This document shows, piece by piece, positions 8,745 through 17,258 of a stretch of 51,405 nt of DNA. A program made the translations under genes and the position numbers. Positions within the stretch are counted from its first letter, which is position 1; each line of letters begins with the position of its first letter. Origin of the DNA: Gemmatimonadota bacterium (lineage in GTDB: Bacteria; Gemmatimonadota; Gemmatimonadetes; Palauibacterales; Palauibacteraceae); NCBI GenBank assembly GCA_020351855.1, contig CP070670.1:778890-830294 (forward strand), given 5' to 3'. A model generated the notes under the pieces. The model was given only the letters and a program-made list of their open reading frames with translations. It was not told the origin of the DNA and ran no database searches.

Positions 8745-10819
8745 GACCGTCCGCCCACGTCGACGAGGAGGTTTCGGTGGCCGTCCACGTGACCCGTCTC
8801 TCGGGGCCCGAGCCATACGGTGGTGTCCGAGGACACGACCACGGCGGGCCCTTCGAGGCGGTGCCCCGGCTGCAGCTCCGCGTGGTCGAAGAGGGCTGCC
8901 GGGCGGACATCGAGGGGATCGGACACGCCCGCTCCCAGCCCCAGAACCACCGGCCTCATCCCTGCGGGCCTGGGCACCCCCTCCTCCGCCCGCTCCGCCA
9001 GGGGGCGCAGCCGTCGCATCGGCAACCGGCCCGTCGCGCGCAGCCGAAGGTTTACAATCCGGACCGGCGCGCCCGGGTTCGAGTGGCCGTACAAACGCTC
9101 GTGCTTGTGGTGAAAGCGCTCCAGGAAACCCGGCTCCAGGGGGACGGTGATCTCGAAAGCCTGCCCCTCGTACCGAACATCGACACCGCGGACGAGCTCG
9201 ATACGATCCCGGTCGACGCCCTGCCGGGCGACGTCCTCGCGGCCCTGCGCCTCCATCTTGCGCGCCGTCGCCTCGAGCTCCTCGAACGCCACATCCCCGC
9301 CCCGCATGATCGTGCGCACGTAGTCCTTGACGACGTCCGCCACGAGCATCCCGTACGCGGACAGGACCGAGGCGGCGGGCGGGACCAGCACCCGCCGGAT
9401 GCCGAGGGCACGGGCCAGGTCGCAGGCGTGCAGCCCTCCGGCCCCGCCGAAGGAGACGAGCGCAAAATCCGCCGGATCGTGACCCCGCTCTACCGAGATC
9501 GTCCGCAGCGCCCTTTCCATCCGGGCGTTCGCCACGGTCACCACCCCGAACGCGGCTCGCCGAGCGACCTCGAGATCGTCCGCTCCGTCCAAACCGAGAC
9601 CGGCCTTCTTCCCGAGTGCCGCCAGCACTCCGCGCGAGCCCTGTGCGTCCAGCCTGTAGGATCCGCCCAGAAAGTGCTCGGGCGGCAGCCGCCCGAGCAC
9701 GACGTTCGCATCCGTTACCGTGGGCTCCCGCCCGCCCCGACCGTAGCAAACGGGCCCCGGCTCCGCCCCGGCGCTCTCCGGACCGACGCGGAGCGCCCCA
9801 CCGGAATCCAGACGCGCGATCGATCCGCCTCCGGCCCCCACCGTGTGGATGTCGACGATCGGTACGCGGACCGGCAAGCCTCCCACCGTCCCCTCCGATG
9901 TGGTCGGGATCTCCCCGTCCAGCAGCGCCACGTCGGTGGACGTCCCGCCCATGTCGAAGCCGATCACCCGATCAGTCCCCGCGCTCCTCGCCACGTGCAT
10001 CGCCCCGACGACCCCGGCCGCCGGTCCGGAGAGGATAGAGCGCACGGCCTCGCGCCTGGCCACCGCGACATCGGCGCTGCCTCCGTTCGAGAGCATGATG
10101 CGGAGCGACCCCGCTCCGAGCCCCCTCTCCAGTCCGGCGAGGTAGCGATCCAGGATCGGAGCGACGTAGGCATTGACCACCGTCGTGCTGGCCCGCTCGT
10201 ACTCCCTGAACTCGGGAAGGACCTCGGATGAAAGGGACACGTTGAGTCCGGCCTCACGCAGCATCCCCCCGACGCGCCGTTCGTGATCGGGGCGGGCGAA
10301 GGAGAAGAGCAGGCACACGGCCACCGACTCGGCCTCCGCCTCCCGCAGCGCCTCAGCGAGCCCGAGAATCGACTCCTCGGCGAGGTGCGCCAACACCTCG
10401 CCGTCCTTCGTCACGCGCTCCACCAGCTCAAAGCAGAGCTCATCCGGCACGAGCGGCGCTGGGCGGTGCGAGGCGAAATCGAACAGGTCGGGACGGTCCT
10501 GACGACCGATCGTGAGAAGGTCTCGGAAGCCGCTCGTCGCGACAAAGGCGGTTCGCGCCCCCTTCCGCTCGAGGACGGCGTTCGTGGCCACGGTCGAGCC
10601 GTGCACGATTTCCGGAAGCGCCGTGCCGGATTCGACGCCGAGGTCCTGCAGGAGGCTCTCGAGCCCCTTCAGCACCCCCCACGACGGGTCCTCGGGCGTC
10701 GAGAACACCTTACAGCGGCGCAGGACACCGGACGCGTCCACGGCCGCGAGATCGGTGAACGTGCCGCCGACGTCGATTCCGACCCGCAGATTGCGGCCGG
10801 GACCCGACGGCTCACTCAC
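8741..10819 (-). CDS. hyuA: N-methylhydantoinase A / 5-oxoprolinase alpha-type subunit
   Basis: This 692-residue protein opens with the ATPase fold signature RVGIDVGGTFTDLAAVD. It also has VHGSTVATNAVLERKGAR, FDMGGTSTDVALLDGE, HTVGAGGGSIARLDSGGALR and LVSFGGAGGLHACDLARALG, all typical of HyuA. It supplies ATP-dependent activation for HyuB. The GTG at 10819 gives the usual short leader before the GGTFTD motif. An ATG at 10912 in frame would add 31 non-homologous residues and cross a good promoter for the divergent gene, so it is rejected. It is the first gene of a three-gene minus-strand unit. Confidence 0.93.
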   Translation of the reverse strand: MSEPSGPGRNLRVGIDVGGTFTDLAAVDASGVLRRCKVFSTPEDPSWGVLKGLESLLQDLGVESGTALPEIVHGSTVATNAVLERKGARTAFVATSGFRDLLTIGRQDRPDLFDFASHRPAPLVPDELCFELVERVTKDGEVLAHLAEESILGLAEALREAEAESVAVCLLFSFARPDHERRVGGMLREAGLNVSLSSEVLPEFREYERASTTVVNAYVAPILDRYLAGLERGLGAGSLRIMLSNGGSADVAVARREAVRSILSGPAAGVVGAMHVARSAGTDRVIGFDMGGTSTDVALLDGEIPTTSEGTVGGLPVRVPIVDIHTVGAGGGSIARLDSGGALRVGPESAGAEPGPVCYGRGGREPTVTDANVVLGRLPPEHFLGGSYRLDAQGSRGVLAALGKKAGLGLDGADDLEVARRAAFGVVTVANARMERALRTISVERGHDPADFALVSFGGAGGLHACDLARALGIRRVLVPPAASVLSAYGMLVADVVKDYVRTIMRGGDVAFEELEATARKMEAQGREDVARQGVDRDRIELVRGVDVRYEGQAFEITVPLEPGFLERFHHKHERLYGHSNPGAPVRIVNLRLRATGRLPMRRLRPLAERAEEGVPRPAGMRPVVLGLGAGVSDPLDVRPAALFDHAELQPGHRLEGPAVVVSSDTTVWLGPRETGHVDGHRNLLVDVGGRS

Positions 10820-10833
10820 GCTTCGTCTCGTCT

Positions 10834-10863
10834 TTGACGTGTTTCCCACACGGGCCGGATAAT
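10834..10863 (+). promoter_or_regulatory. Promoter for the DNA glycosylase gene
   Basis: TTGACG (10834-10839) and GATAAT (10858-10863) are 18 bp apart on the plus strand. The predicted transcription start is near 10870, giving a leader of about 40 nt with GGAG before the ATG at 10911. Its position between the two divergent starts supports the shorter hyuA start. Confidence 0.55.
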
Positions 10864-10910
10864 ACGTCCTCGGCAGCGTTGCCCACACGGGTCGGCCGGA
10901 GAGGTCACTC

Positions 10911-11843
10911 ATGACGAAGATGTCGATGCGAACGCCCCCGGACTTCGGCTTCCTGCCCGTCGTGTATTCGCACGGCTGGTGTCAGACGCCGCCCTTCTAC
11001 TGGGACCGCGACGGAGAGGTGCTTACGCGCGTCGTGCCCGACGCGCAGGAAAGGCCGACCGTACTGCACATCCGATCGCCAGAGAGAGGCTCCCTGGAGA
11101 TCGTATGGGAGTCGCCGGCGCTGCCGACCGATGGGGACCGCCAGGCCGTCCGGTCGGCGGTCCGCCGCATGCTGCAGCTCGAACGCGACGTCTCCGCGTT
11201 CCACGAGCTGTGTCGGGCGCACCCCCACCTGGCGCCCATCCCCGAGCTGGGCGCCGGTCGGTTTCTCCGCTGTCCCTCCGTCTGGGAGGAGCTGGTGAAG
11301 GCGATCTGCGGCACCAACGTCAAGTGGTCGCAGGCCGTTCGGATGATCTCCTTCGTGGGGGAGCTGGGTGAGGCGGTCGGACGCTACCATGCCTGGCCGG
11401 CGCCGGAGCGGATCCTCGAAGCCGGCGAGGCCGAGCTGCGTGAGCGCTGCCGGTTGGGGTATCGCGCGCCCTACATCCTGCAGCTGGCCCATGAGCTGGT
11501 CGAAGGGTCGCTCGACCTCGGGCCGATCGAGCGCCAGGAGCTCGCCGCCCCCCAGCTGCGCAAGGCCTTCCTGTCCGTAAAGGGCATCGGCCCCGCGACG
11601 GCCGATTACCTCATGATCCTCAACGGCTTCACCGACCGGTTGTCGATCGACAGTGCGGTCTACGCCTACGTGACCGACCGGCATTTCGGCGGACGACGCC
11701 CCGCTGCCGCCGAGATCGAACGACTCTACGAGCCGTACGGGGAGTGGCGGGCCCTCGCCTACTGGTTCGAGGCGCTTTTGGAGTGGTGGTGGGGCTCGGC
11801 GGGCATCGACTTCACAGCGGGTCAGGAGGCGCGTTATAAGTGA
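10911..11843 (+). CDS. HhH-GPD DNA glycosylase (AlkA/OGG-like base-excision repair)
   Basis: The 310-residue protein has the helix-hairpin-helix-GPD core. KAICGTNVKWSQAVRMI marks the first helical region, and VKGIGPATADYLMILNG is the hairpin followed by the Gly/Pro/Asp strand. Asp in LSIDSAVYAYVTDR is the expected catalytic aspartate about 20 residues after the hairpin. I do not see the C-terminal four-cysteine iron-sulfur loop of MutY/Nth, so it belongs to the AlkA/OGG side (COG0122). The N-terminal half (SHGWCQTPPFYWDRDGEV) would be the substrate-side beta domain. Likely substrates are alkylated or oxidised purines; which one cannot be told. It has its own promoter and probably co-transcribes the EamA gene 48 bp downstream. 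Confidence 0.85.
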   Translation: MTKMSMRTPPDFGFLPVVYSHGWCQTPPFYWDRDGEVLTRVVPDAQERPTVLHIRSPERGSLEIVWESPALPTDGDRQAVRSAVRRMLQLERDVSAFHELCRAHPHLAPIPELGAGRFLRCPSVWEELVKAICGTNVKWSQAVRMISFVGELGEAVGRYHAWPAPERILEAGEAELRERCRLGYRAPYILQLAHELVEGSLDLGPIERQELAAPQLRKAFLSVKGIGPATADYLMILNGFTDRLSIDSAVYAYVTDRHFGGRRPAAAEIERLYEPYGEWRALAYWFEALLEWWWGSAGIDFTAGQEARYK

Positions 11844-11891
11844 GACGGCCGAGGAGTTTCGACGCGGAGCGCGACGGAAGCGGGACGGCAG

Positions 11892-12899
11892 ATGACCGGA
11901 CACAACGAGGAAACCGCCCCCAGGCGGCTGTCCCTTATCGTCGCCTTCGGAGCGGTCTACCTGATCTGGGGCTCCACCTACCTCGCGATCCGCTTCGCCA
12001 TCGAGACCCTGCCGCCCTTCCTCATGGCCGGCACCCGGTTCGCGATCGCGGGAGGCATCCTGTACGCTGCCGCCCGGGCGCTCGGCGCCGCGCCTCCACG
12101 GCCCGTTCACTGGCGATCCGCCGCGGTGATCGGGGCGCTCTTGCTGCTGGGCGGAAACGGGGGGGTCGTGTGGGCGGAGCAGACGGTGCCCTCGGGCCTC
12201 ACCGCGCTCATCGTCGCCATCGTCCCCCTCTGGATGGTGCTGTTCGACTGGCTTCGGGGAACGGGCCCGCGGCCTGGACCCGGAGTGGCGCTGGGCCTGC
12301 TTCTGGGCTTCGTCGGAGTAGGACTGCTCGTCGGGCCGGGCGAGCTCGCCGGCGGGGGGCGCATCGACCCGATCGGCGCCGCGGTCGTGGTGTTCGCCTC
12401 GCTGCTTTGGGCGTTCGGTTCCCTCTACTCTAGGCGGGCCGAGCTGCCAACCTCCCAGTCCCTCGCGACGGCCATGGAGATGCTGGCCGGAGGCGGCTTG
12501 CTCCTCATCGCGGCAGCCGGCACGGGGGAACTGACAAGCTTCAGGCCCTCCGCCGCTTCCGCACGCTCTCTCTGGGCACTGGCCTACCTGATCCTGTTCG
12601 GCGCGATCATCGCCTTCAGCGCCTACGTGTGGCTGCTGCGCACGACGACGCCGGCCCGCGCGGCGACCTATGCCTATGTCAATCCGGTCATCGCGGTCAT
12701 CCTCGGATGGGCGCTGGCCGGCGAGCCGCTGGGGCCGCGCATCCTCTTCGCCGGAGCCATGATCGTGACCGCGGTGATGCTCATCGTCGGGAAGCCCCGC
12801 CGTCGTGGGAGGGGGGCAGCGAGCGGCGCTCCACCCGAGGCCCCGGAAAGGCCGGCGGCAGGCATCCGCCCGGCCGCCGTCGAGTCCGCCGCACCCTGA
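11892..12899 (+). CDS. EamA/DMT-family exporter (YedA/RhaT-like)
   Basis: This 335-residue membrane protein contains two EamA repeats with about ten TM segments. The first repeat starts with the hallmark AVYLIWGSTYLAIRF and continues through PPFLMAGTRFAIAG; the second includes FASLLWAFGSLYSRR and ends at PVIAVILGWALAGEPLGPR. The last 35 residues are a hydrophilic Ala/Pro/Arg-rich tail without TM character. Family members export metabolites or amino acids by proton antiport. It follows the glycosylase by 48 bp and converges on the NRAMP gene. Nothing indicates the substrate. Confidence 0.9.
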   Translation: MTGHNEETAPRRLSLIVAFGAVYLIWGSTYLAIRFAIETLPPFLMAGTRFAIAGGILYAAARALGAAPPRPVHWRSAAVIGALLLLGGNGGVVWAEQTVPSGLTALIVAIVPLWMVLFDWLRGTGPRPGPGVALGLLLGFVGVGLLVGPGELAGGGRIDPIGAAVVVFASLLWAFGSLYSRRAELPTSQSLATAMEMLAGGGLLLIAAAGTGELTSFRPSAASARSLWALAYLILFGAIIAFSAYVWLLRTTTPARAATYAYVNPVIAVILGWALAGEPLGPRILFAGAMIVTAVMLIVGKPRRRGRGAASGAPPEAPERPAAGIRPAAVESAAP

Positions 12900-12945
12900 C
12901 GGTCCCACTCGCTCCCCGAGCCAGACCCGTCGTGATCCGCCCGGA

Positions 12946-14139
12946 TCAGAGAAGACGCAGCAGTGTCCGCACGGCCAGCGCCACGGTCACCAGCACGACG
13001 GTGAGCCCGGCCACGTTCATGCTCCGGCCGTTCACCCACCTGCCCATCCGGGCGCGGTCGTTCACGGCCACGAGGAGGAAGATCGCGACGGCCGGAAGCA
13101 GAATGCCGTTCGCGATCTGCGCGAAGAGGATGAGGGGGACGGGACGGAAACCGGCTGCCGCGAAGGCCATGCCCGTTCCCAGCACCCCTAGCCAGATCGC
13201 CCGCGCGCGCCCCCCGCCCATCCGACCGTCCCAGCCCAGCGAGCCGGTCACGGCGTAGGCTGCCGCCAGTGGGGCCGTTACGGCGGAGGAGAGACCGGCG
13301 GCGAGGAGGCCGATCGCGAAGAACAGCCGCGCCCAGCCACCGAGCAACGGCTCGAGCTGCACCGCCATGTCGGCCGCGTCCCGGATCACCGCGCCACGCG
13401 CTGCGCCGGCTGCTGTCACCACGATCGCCATGCTGACGGCTCCGCCCAGCAGGATGGAGAAGGCGGCATCGAGCCGGGCGGCCGGCAGATCCTCCGGGCC
13501 GGTCCATCGCTGACCCACTGCCGTGGCGTGGAGAAAGAGATTGTAGGGAACGACGGTCGTGCCGATCAGACCCAGCACGAGCAGCAGATCCCTCCCACCG
13601 GGGAGGCGGGGCGTGAGCAGTCCCGACGCCAGCTCGGCCAGGGGCGGAGCCACCAGTAAGGCCGTCGACGCGAAGGTGACCGCCATCAGGGCAACCAGCC
13701 CCGTGAGGGCGCGTTCGACCCATCGGTAACGCCCGGTCCACAGCAGCGCGAAAGCCAGAGCCCCGAGCACGACCGCCGACCCGCGCACACCCCTTCCGAA
13801 GATCGCCTCGGCGCCCAGCGCCCCTCCGGCCAGGTTGCCGGCCTCGAACGCGGCGTTTCCGATCGCGATGGCCGAGACGACCAGACCGACGGCCACGGCG
13901 CGGGCGACGGGCCGCACGAACCGTCCGGCAACAGCCTCGCCCAGACCCGCTCCGGTGACCAGGCCCAGCCGAGCCGCCATCTCCTGCAACACGAGGGTTC
14001 CCAGCACGGAGAAGAGAAGCGCCCACAGGAGCAGCACGCCGTGCTCGGCGCCGGCCAGCGTGGCCGTCGTGACGGTTCCGGGCCCGATGAACGCGGCGGC
14101 CACGACCGCGCCGGGCCCCGCGGCGCGCCAGCGGCGCAC
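12946..14139 (-). CDS. NRAMP-family transporter with divergent metal-site residues
   Basis: The 397-residue protein has about eleven TM segments in NRAMP order. Canonical TM1 carries DPGN, whose Asp and Asn bind the metal; here the position reads G19-P20-G21-T22 (AAFIGPGTVTTATLAGAEHG). Canonical TM6 carries MPHN; here it is V197-P198-Y199-N200. So Asp, Asn, Met and His of the classic Mn/Fe site are replaced. The scaffold is otherwise family-like (QEMAARLGLVTGAGLGE, NAAFEAGNLAG). It is best called an NRAMP relative of unknown substrate rather than MntH. The start is GTG, one base after the stop of a short upstream ORF that has a much stronger ribosome-binding site. Confidence 0.88.
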   Translation of the reverse strand: MRRWRAAGPGAVVAAAFIGPGTVTTATLAGAEHGVLLLWALLFSVLGTLVLQEMAARLGLVTGAGLGEAVAGRFVRPVARAVAVGLVVSAIAIGNAAFEAGNLAGGALGAEAIFGRGVRGSAVVLGALAFALLWTGRYRWVERALTGLVALMAVTFASTALLVAPPLAELASGLLTPRLPGGRDLLLVLGLIGTTVVPYNLFLHATAVGQRWTGPEDLPAARLDAAFSILLGGAVSMAIVVTAAGAARGAVIRDAADMAVQLEPLLGGWARLFFAIGLLAAGLSSAVTAPLAAAYAVTGSLGWDGRMGGGRARAIWLGVLGTGMAFAAAGFRPVPLILFAQIANGILLPAVAIFLLVAVNDRARMGRWVNGRSMNVAGLTVVLVTVALAVRTLLRLL

Positions 14140-14140
14140 G

Positions 14141-14197
14141 CTAGGCGCTCCCCGTCGCAGCGAGGCGATCCACGGCGGGCTTGCCCTTCCCTGCCAT
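14141..14197 (-). CDS. 18-codon upstream ORF ahead of the NRAMP gene (leader peptide or displaced N-terminus)
   Basis: On the minus strand GAAGGAGGAACGG precedes an ATG at 14197, the best Shine-Dalgarno in this region. The frame encodes 18 residues beginning MAGKGKPAVDRLAATGSA and stops with TAG at 14141-14143, one base before the NRAMP GTG and in a different frame. Ribosomes ending here could restart on the NRAMP GTG, giving translational coupling. Alternatively a one-base frameshift, natural or a sequencing error, has split a longer NRAMP N-terminus. The peptide has no runs of a single amino acid that would suggest classic attenuation. Confidence 0.5.
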   Translation of the reverse strand: MAGKGKPAVDRLAATGSA

Positions 14198-14229
14198 CCG
14201 TTCCTCCTTCAGATTCCGGCCTCCGCCAC

Positions 14230-14246
14230 GGGCGCCAGCGGCGCCC
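14230..14246. promoter_or_regulatory. Inverted repeat in the NRAMP/thioesterase divergent gap
   Basis: GGGCGCC and GGCGCCC form a perfect 7-bp repeat around AGC. It lies about 35 bp upstream of the mini-ORF start on the minus strand and 44 bp upstream of the thioesterase ATG on the plus strand, so it could be an operator for either gene or a 5' hairpin. GC-rich palindromes of this size also arise by chance here. Confidence 0.3.
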
Positions 14247-14289
14247 GACATGGAGCGAACCAGCCGTGACACTATAGGAGTTGCCCGCG

Positions 14290-14793
14290 ATGTCGAGCGA
14301 GCCGCGCGATCCGCCGGGGGAAGCGGCGACCGCCGAAGCCGCGTCCCATTTGAGGGACTTCCCGGTCGTCGTCCGCCTGCCCATCCACTGGGGCGAGATG
14401 GATGCCTTCGGTCATCTCAACAACGTCGTCTACTTCCGCTTCTTCGAGACGGCCCGCATCCACTACTTCGAGCGTTGCGGCTTCATGGCCACCTACCAGG
14501 AGGACCGGGTGGGCGCGATCCTCCACTCGACGAGCTGCCGCTTCCGGCGCCCGCTGCATTTCCCGGACAGCGTGCTGGTCGGGACCCGCGTGCAGGCGTT
14601 GGGCGAGGACCGCTTCACGATGGCGTACCGGGTGGTCTCGGTGGCTCAGCGGGCCGTTGCGGCCGATGGCACGGGGCTCATCGTCTCCTTCGACTACGTG
14701 AACCGCACCAAGGTGCCGCTTCCGCTCGCGGTGCGGCAGGCGATCCTCGCGATAGAACCCGACCTGGGCGGCAAAGGCGCCGACCCCTACTGA
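14290..14793 (+). CDS. Acyl-CoA thioesterase, 4-hydroxybenzoyl-CoA thioesterase (hot-dog) family
   Basis: This 167-residue hot-dog protein contains HWGEMDAFGHLNNVVYFRFF, where the Asp and the HxNN pattern mark the active-site helix of the YbgC/4HBT group, followed by CRFRRPLHFPDSVLVGTRV. It should hydrolyse acyl-CoA or aroyl-CoA thioesters in the cytoplasm. The ATG has AGGAG nine bases upstream; a TTG nine bases earlier directly abuts that site and is less likely. The first 25 residues are an Ala/Glu-rich extension. Its end overlaps the DUF819 gene by 7 bp in a tail-to-tail arrangement, so there is no room for a separate terminator. Confidence 0.88.
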   Translation: MSSEPRDPPGEAATAEAASHLRDFPVVVRLPIHWGEMDAFGHLNNVVYFRFFETARIHYFERCGFMATYQEDRVGAILHSTSCRFRRPLHFPDSVLVGTRVQALGEDRFTMAYRVVSVAQRAVAADGTGLIVSFDYVNRTKVPLPLAVRQAILAIEPDLGGKGADPY

Positions 14794-15947
14794 AGGAGAC
14801 CGCGCGTCAGGTACGCGATCGCGAATCCCAGGTAGTTTCCCACGGCGTAGCCGAGCAGGCCCACTGCCATGCCCGGCAGAATCAGTCCGGGCCAGCGACG
14901 CGCGCTGGCAAGCGCCATCGCGGTCGTCGGCCCCCCGATCGCGGCCTGCGAGGCCACCGAGAGCTTGTCAGGGGAAAGACGAGCGAACCGCCCGGCCCCG
15001 TAGAGCACAACGCCGTGCACGGCGACCACGATCGCCATCAGGTAGAGGACTCCGGGTCCCACCCGGGCGATCTCGGAGACGCGAGACCCGATGCCCATCA
15101 GGACGAAGAACAGATGAAGCGCCACGCTGCCCAGGAGCATGGCGCCCGAAAGCCTCCGGACCGCCGGCACCTGGCCGACGAGAAGCGCCAGCGTGGTAAG
15201 CCAGAGAATCTTCGGCACGGCGGGGAGGGCTGCGGCAAGGGCTTCCGACAGCCAGATGAGTCCGAGGCCGATAGCGACAAGAAAGGTGAGATCCGTCCCC
15301 TTAAGTGTATCGCTGTATTGTAGTTGCCCGGATACACCAGCGGGGGTGTCCGGTGCCGGGCTCGCTCCGGCAAGCCGATCCGGGCCCGCTCCGGCAAGCC
15401 GATCCGGCCTTTCGCGGGCGAGCCACAACGGAATCAGCAGGGTCGCCCCGAACCAAGCGGCAGTCACGATGTTGTCCGCTGCGGTGGCGGCCGCGAACAG
15501 CGAGGTAGGAAGCCCGAGCTCGCGTCCCACGGCCACGAAGTTGAGACTCCCTCCCGAGTAGGTACCGGTCGTGACCCCAGCCAGCTTCCAGGCCTCGTCC
15601 CCCAGGATCGGGCCGAGGATGCCCGTCCCCACGACGGACCCGATGGCCGTGCCCGCGACGCCGATCGCGAAGGCGACGAGCATCCCCGGGCCGGCCTCCC
15701 GCAGATCGCCGAACCGCACGGCGATGAGCAGCCAGGCGATGGCAAGCGAGGTGACCGGTCCGAAGATCCCATCGTAGACCGGCGATCGGGAGGGAACGAG
15801 ACCCAGGTTCGAGAGGGCGGCCCCCAGCACGATGGCGATCAAGGCCGCCCCGACGCTCCGCGCCCAGCCGAAACGCCCCTCCAGCCAGAAGGCCAGCGCG
15901 GTCGATGCCGCGATTAGGCACGCCAGTGCGACCGGATCGCCGATCAC
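14787..15947 (-). CDS. DUF819 family integral membrane protein
   Basis: This 386-residue protein has about ten to twelve TM helices and the DUF819 (YjcL-like) signatures LAGVTTGTYSGGSLNFVAVG and ATAADNIVTAAWFG. A cytoplasmic linker near residues 180-215 contains a short duplicated motif (PDRLAGA) produced by a 24-bp tandem repeat. The C-terminus repeats the fold (AAIGGPTTAMALASAR). The function of the family is not established; a carboxylate or sodium-linked transport role is sometimes suggested by analogy with other bile-acid-transporter-like folds. It ends 7 bp inside the convergent thioesterase gene and begins 25 bp after the isocitrate dehydrogenase stop, so it may be co-transcribed with icd. 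Confidence 0.85.
   Translation of the reverse strand: MIGDPVALACLIAASTALAFWLEGRFGWARSVGAALIAIVLGAALSNLGLVPSRSPVYDGIFGPVTSLAIAWLLIAVRFGDLREAGPGMLVAFAIGVAGTAIGSVVGTGILGPILGDEAWKLAGVTTGTYSGGSLNFVAVGRELGLPTSLFAAATAADNIVTAAWFGATLLIPLWLARERPDRLAGAGPDRLAGASPAPDTPAGVSGQLQYSDTLKGTDLTFLVAIGLGLIWLSEALAAALPAVPKILWLTTLALLVGQVPAVRRLSGAMLLGSVALHLFFVLMGIGSRVSEIARVGPGVLYLMAIVVAVHGVVLYGAGRFARLSPDKLSVASQAAIGGPTTAMALASARRWPGLILPGMAVGLLGYAVGNYLGFAIAYLTRGLLQ
15364..15407. repeat. 24-bp tandem duplication inside the DUF819 linker
   Basis: The 20-mer GCTCCGGCAAGCCGATCCGG occurs at 15364-15383 and again at 15388-15407, a period of 24 bp. It adds eight codons in frame to a cytoplasmic loop, so it is a tolerated coding duplication rather than a regulatory repeat. 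Confidence 0.85.
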
Positions 15948-15972
15948 CAGCCGTCCGTCGCGCCCCTCGAGC

Positions 15973-17241
15973 TCACCCGCCCATGTTCTCGACGATCGCC
16001 TGCCCGAACTCGCTCGTCTTCAGAAGCGTAGCCCCCTGCATCAGCCTCTCGAAGTCGTAGGTGACGCGCTTCTGGGCCAGCGTCCGCTCCAGTCCCCCGA
16101 TGATGAGATCGGCCGCCTCCACCCAGCCCAGGTAACGGAACATCATCTCTCCCGAGAGGATGAGGGAGCTCGGGTTCACCTTGTCCTGGCCCGCGTACTT
16201 CGGTGCGGTGCCGTGCGTGGCCTCGAACAGGGCGTGTCCCGTCTCGTAATTGATGTTCGCCCCGGGCGCGATCCCGATCCCGCCGACCTGTGCGGCGAGT
16301 GCATCGGAGATGTAATCACCGTTCAGGTTCATCGTGGCGATGACGTGATACTCATCCGGTCGGGTGAGGATCTGCTGCAGGAAAGCGTCCGCGATCACAT
16401 CCTTCACGATCACGCCCTCCGGCAGACGGGTCCAAGGCCCGCCGTCGATCGGCTCGCCTCCGAACTCCTCCCGCGCCAGCTCGTAGCCCCAGTCTCGGAA
16501 GCCGCCCTCGGTGAACTTCATGATGTTGCCCTTGTGTACCAGGGTCACCGTCGGGTAGCCCCGTTGGAGGGCATGTCGGATGGCGGCACGGATCAGCCGC
16601 TTGCTTCCCTGCTCCGAGATCGGCTTGATCCCGATCGAGCTCGTCTCGGGGAACCGGATGGTCGTCGCCCCCATCTCGCGCTGGAGAAAGCCGATGAGCT
16701 TCCTTACCTCGTCGGTCTGCGCCCGATACTCGATGCCGGCGTAGATGTCCTCCGTGTTCTCGCGGAAGATCACCATGTCCACCTTCTCGGGCTCCTTCAC
16801 GGGGGAAGGCACGCCGCGCAGGTAGCGAACCGGCCGTACGCAGGCGAAGAGGTCGAGCTTCTGCCGCAGCGTGACGTTCAGCGAGCGGAATCCCCCGCCC
16901 ACGGGCGTCGTGAGCGGGCCCTTGATCGCCACGAGGCGGGCCTCGATGGTGGACAGCGTCTCGTCGGGCAGCCAGTTCCCCACGCGGTCGTAAGCCTGCT
17001 CGCCGGCCAGCACTTCCTCCCAGGCGATCCTGCGGCGACCGCCGTACGCCCGCTCCACTGCCGCATCGAACACGTGCTGCGAGGCGCGCCAGATGTCTGG
17101 GCCGATCCCATCCCCCTCGATGAACGGGATGATCGGCTCCTCCGGCACCCTGAGCCCGCCCTCCTCCAACCGAATGCTCTCTCCGAATGTCGGGACCGAC
17201 CGCTGCTCAGCACCGGATCCCGTAACCGTTCCAGCCTCCAC
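15973..17241 (-). CDS. icd: Isocitrate dehydrogenase (NADP+)
   Basis: The 422-residue enzyme oxidatively decarboxylates isocitrate to 2-oxoglutarate in the TCA cycle and closely matches the E. coli-type homodimeric form. Substrate-binding residues appear in [17 protein letters not shown], whose serine is the one phosphorylated in E. coli, and in [15 protein letters not shown]. Catalytic Lys and Asp regions appear in [13 protein letters not shown] and [18 protein letters not shown]. The NADP pocket reads [17 protein letters not shown], with the Lys-Tyr pair favouring NADP over NAD. The start is GTG with GGAG seven bases upstream. About 18 poorly conserved residues precede the conserved core. 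The DUF819 gene follows closely; no AceK homologue is nearby. Confidence 0.97.
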   Translation of the reverse strand: MEAGTVTGSGAEQRSVPTFGESIRLEEGGLRVPEEPIIPFIEGDGIGPDIWRASQHVFDAAVERAYGGRRRIAWEEVLAGEQAYDRVGNWLPDETLSTIEARLVAIKGPLTTPVGGGFRSLNVTLRQKLDLFACVRPVRYLRGVPSPVKEPEKVDMVIFRENTEDIYAGIEYRAQTDEVRKLIGFLQREMGATTIRFPETSSIGIKPISEQGSKRLIRAAIRHALQRGYPTVTLVHKGNIMKFTEGGFRDWGYELAREEFGGEPIDGGPWTRLPEGVIVKDVIADAFLQQILTRPDEYHVIATMNLNGDYISDALAAQVGGIGIAPGANINYETGHALFEATHGTAPKYAGQDKVNPSSLILSGEMMFRYLGWVEAADLIIGGLERTLAQKRVTYDFERLMQGATLLKTSEFGQAIVENMGG

Positions 17242-17258
17242 GTTTCGTCTCCTCTCGT

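Noticed and set aside
8745..9749. In-frame upstream extension of hyuB that would give an 870-residue protein
   Set aside because: It overlaps hyuA on the same strand in another frame and lacks similarity; the ATG at 8744 overlaps the hyuA stop as expected for coupled genes.
8777..10231. 484-codon plus-strand frame opposite hyuA
   Set aside because: Shadow of hyuA; the translated sequence has no motifs.
10820..10912. Longer hyuA start at 10912
   Set aside because: It would add 31 non-homologous residues across the divergent glycosylase promoter.
10905..12908. 667-codon minus-strand frame across the glycosylase and EamA genes
   Set aside because: Both plus-strand genes have strong family motifs; the frame has no recognisable domain and low-complexity composition.
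15301..15410. Possible mobile element in the DUF819 linker because of a locally lower GC stretch and a tandem repeat
   Set aside because: The frame stays open, no target-site duplication or terminal repeats are visible, and the change is only a short in-frame duplication.
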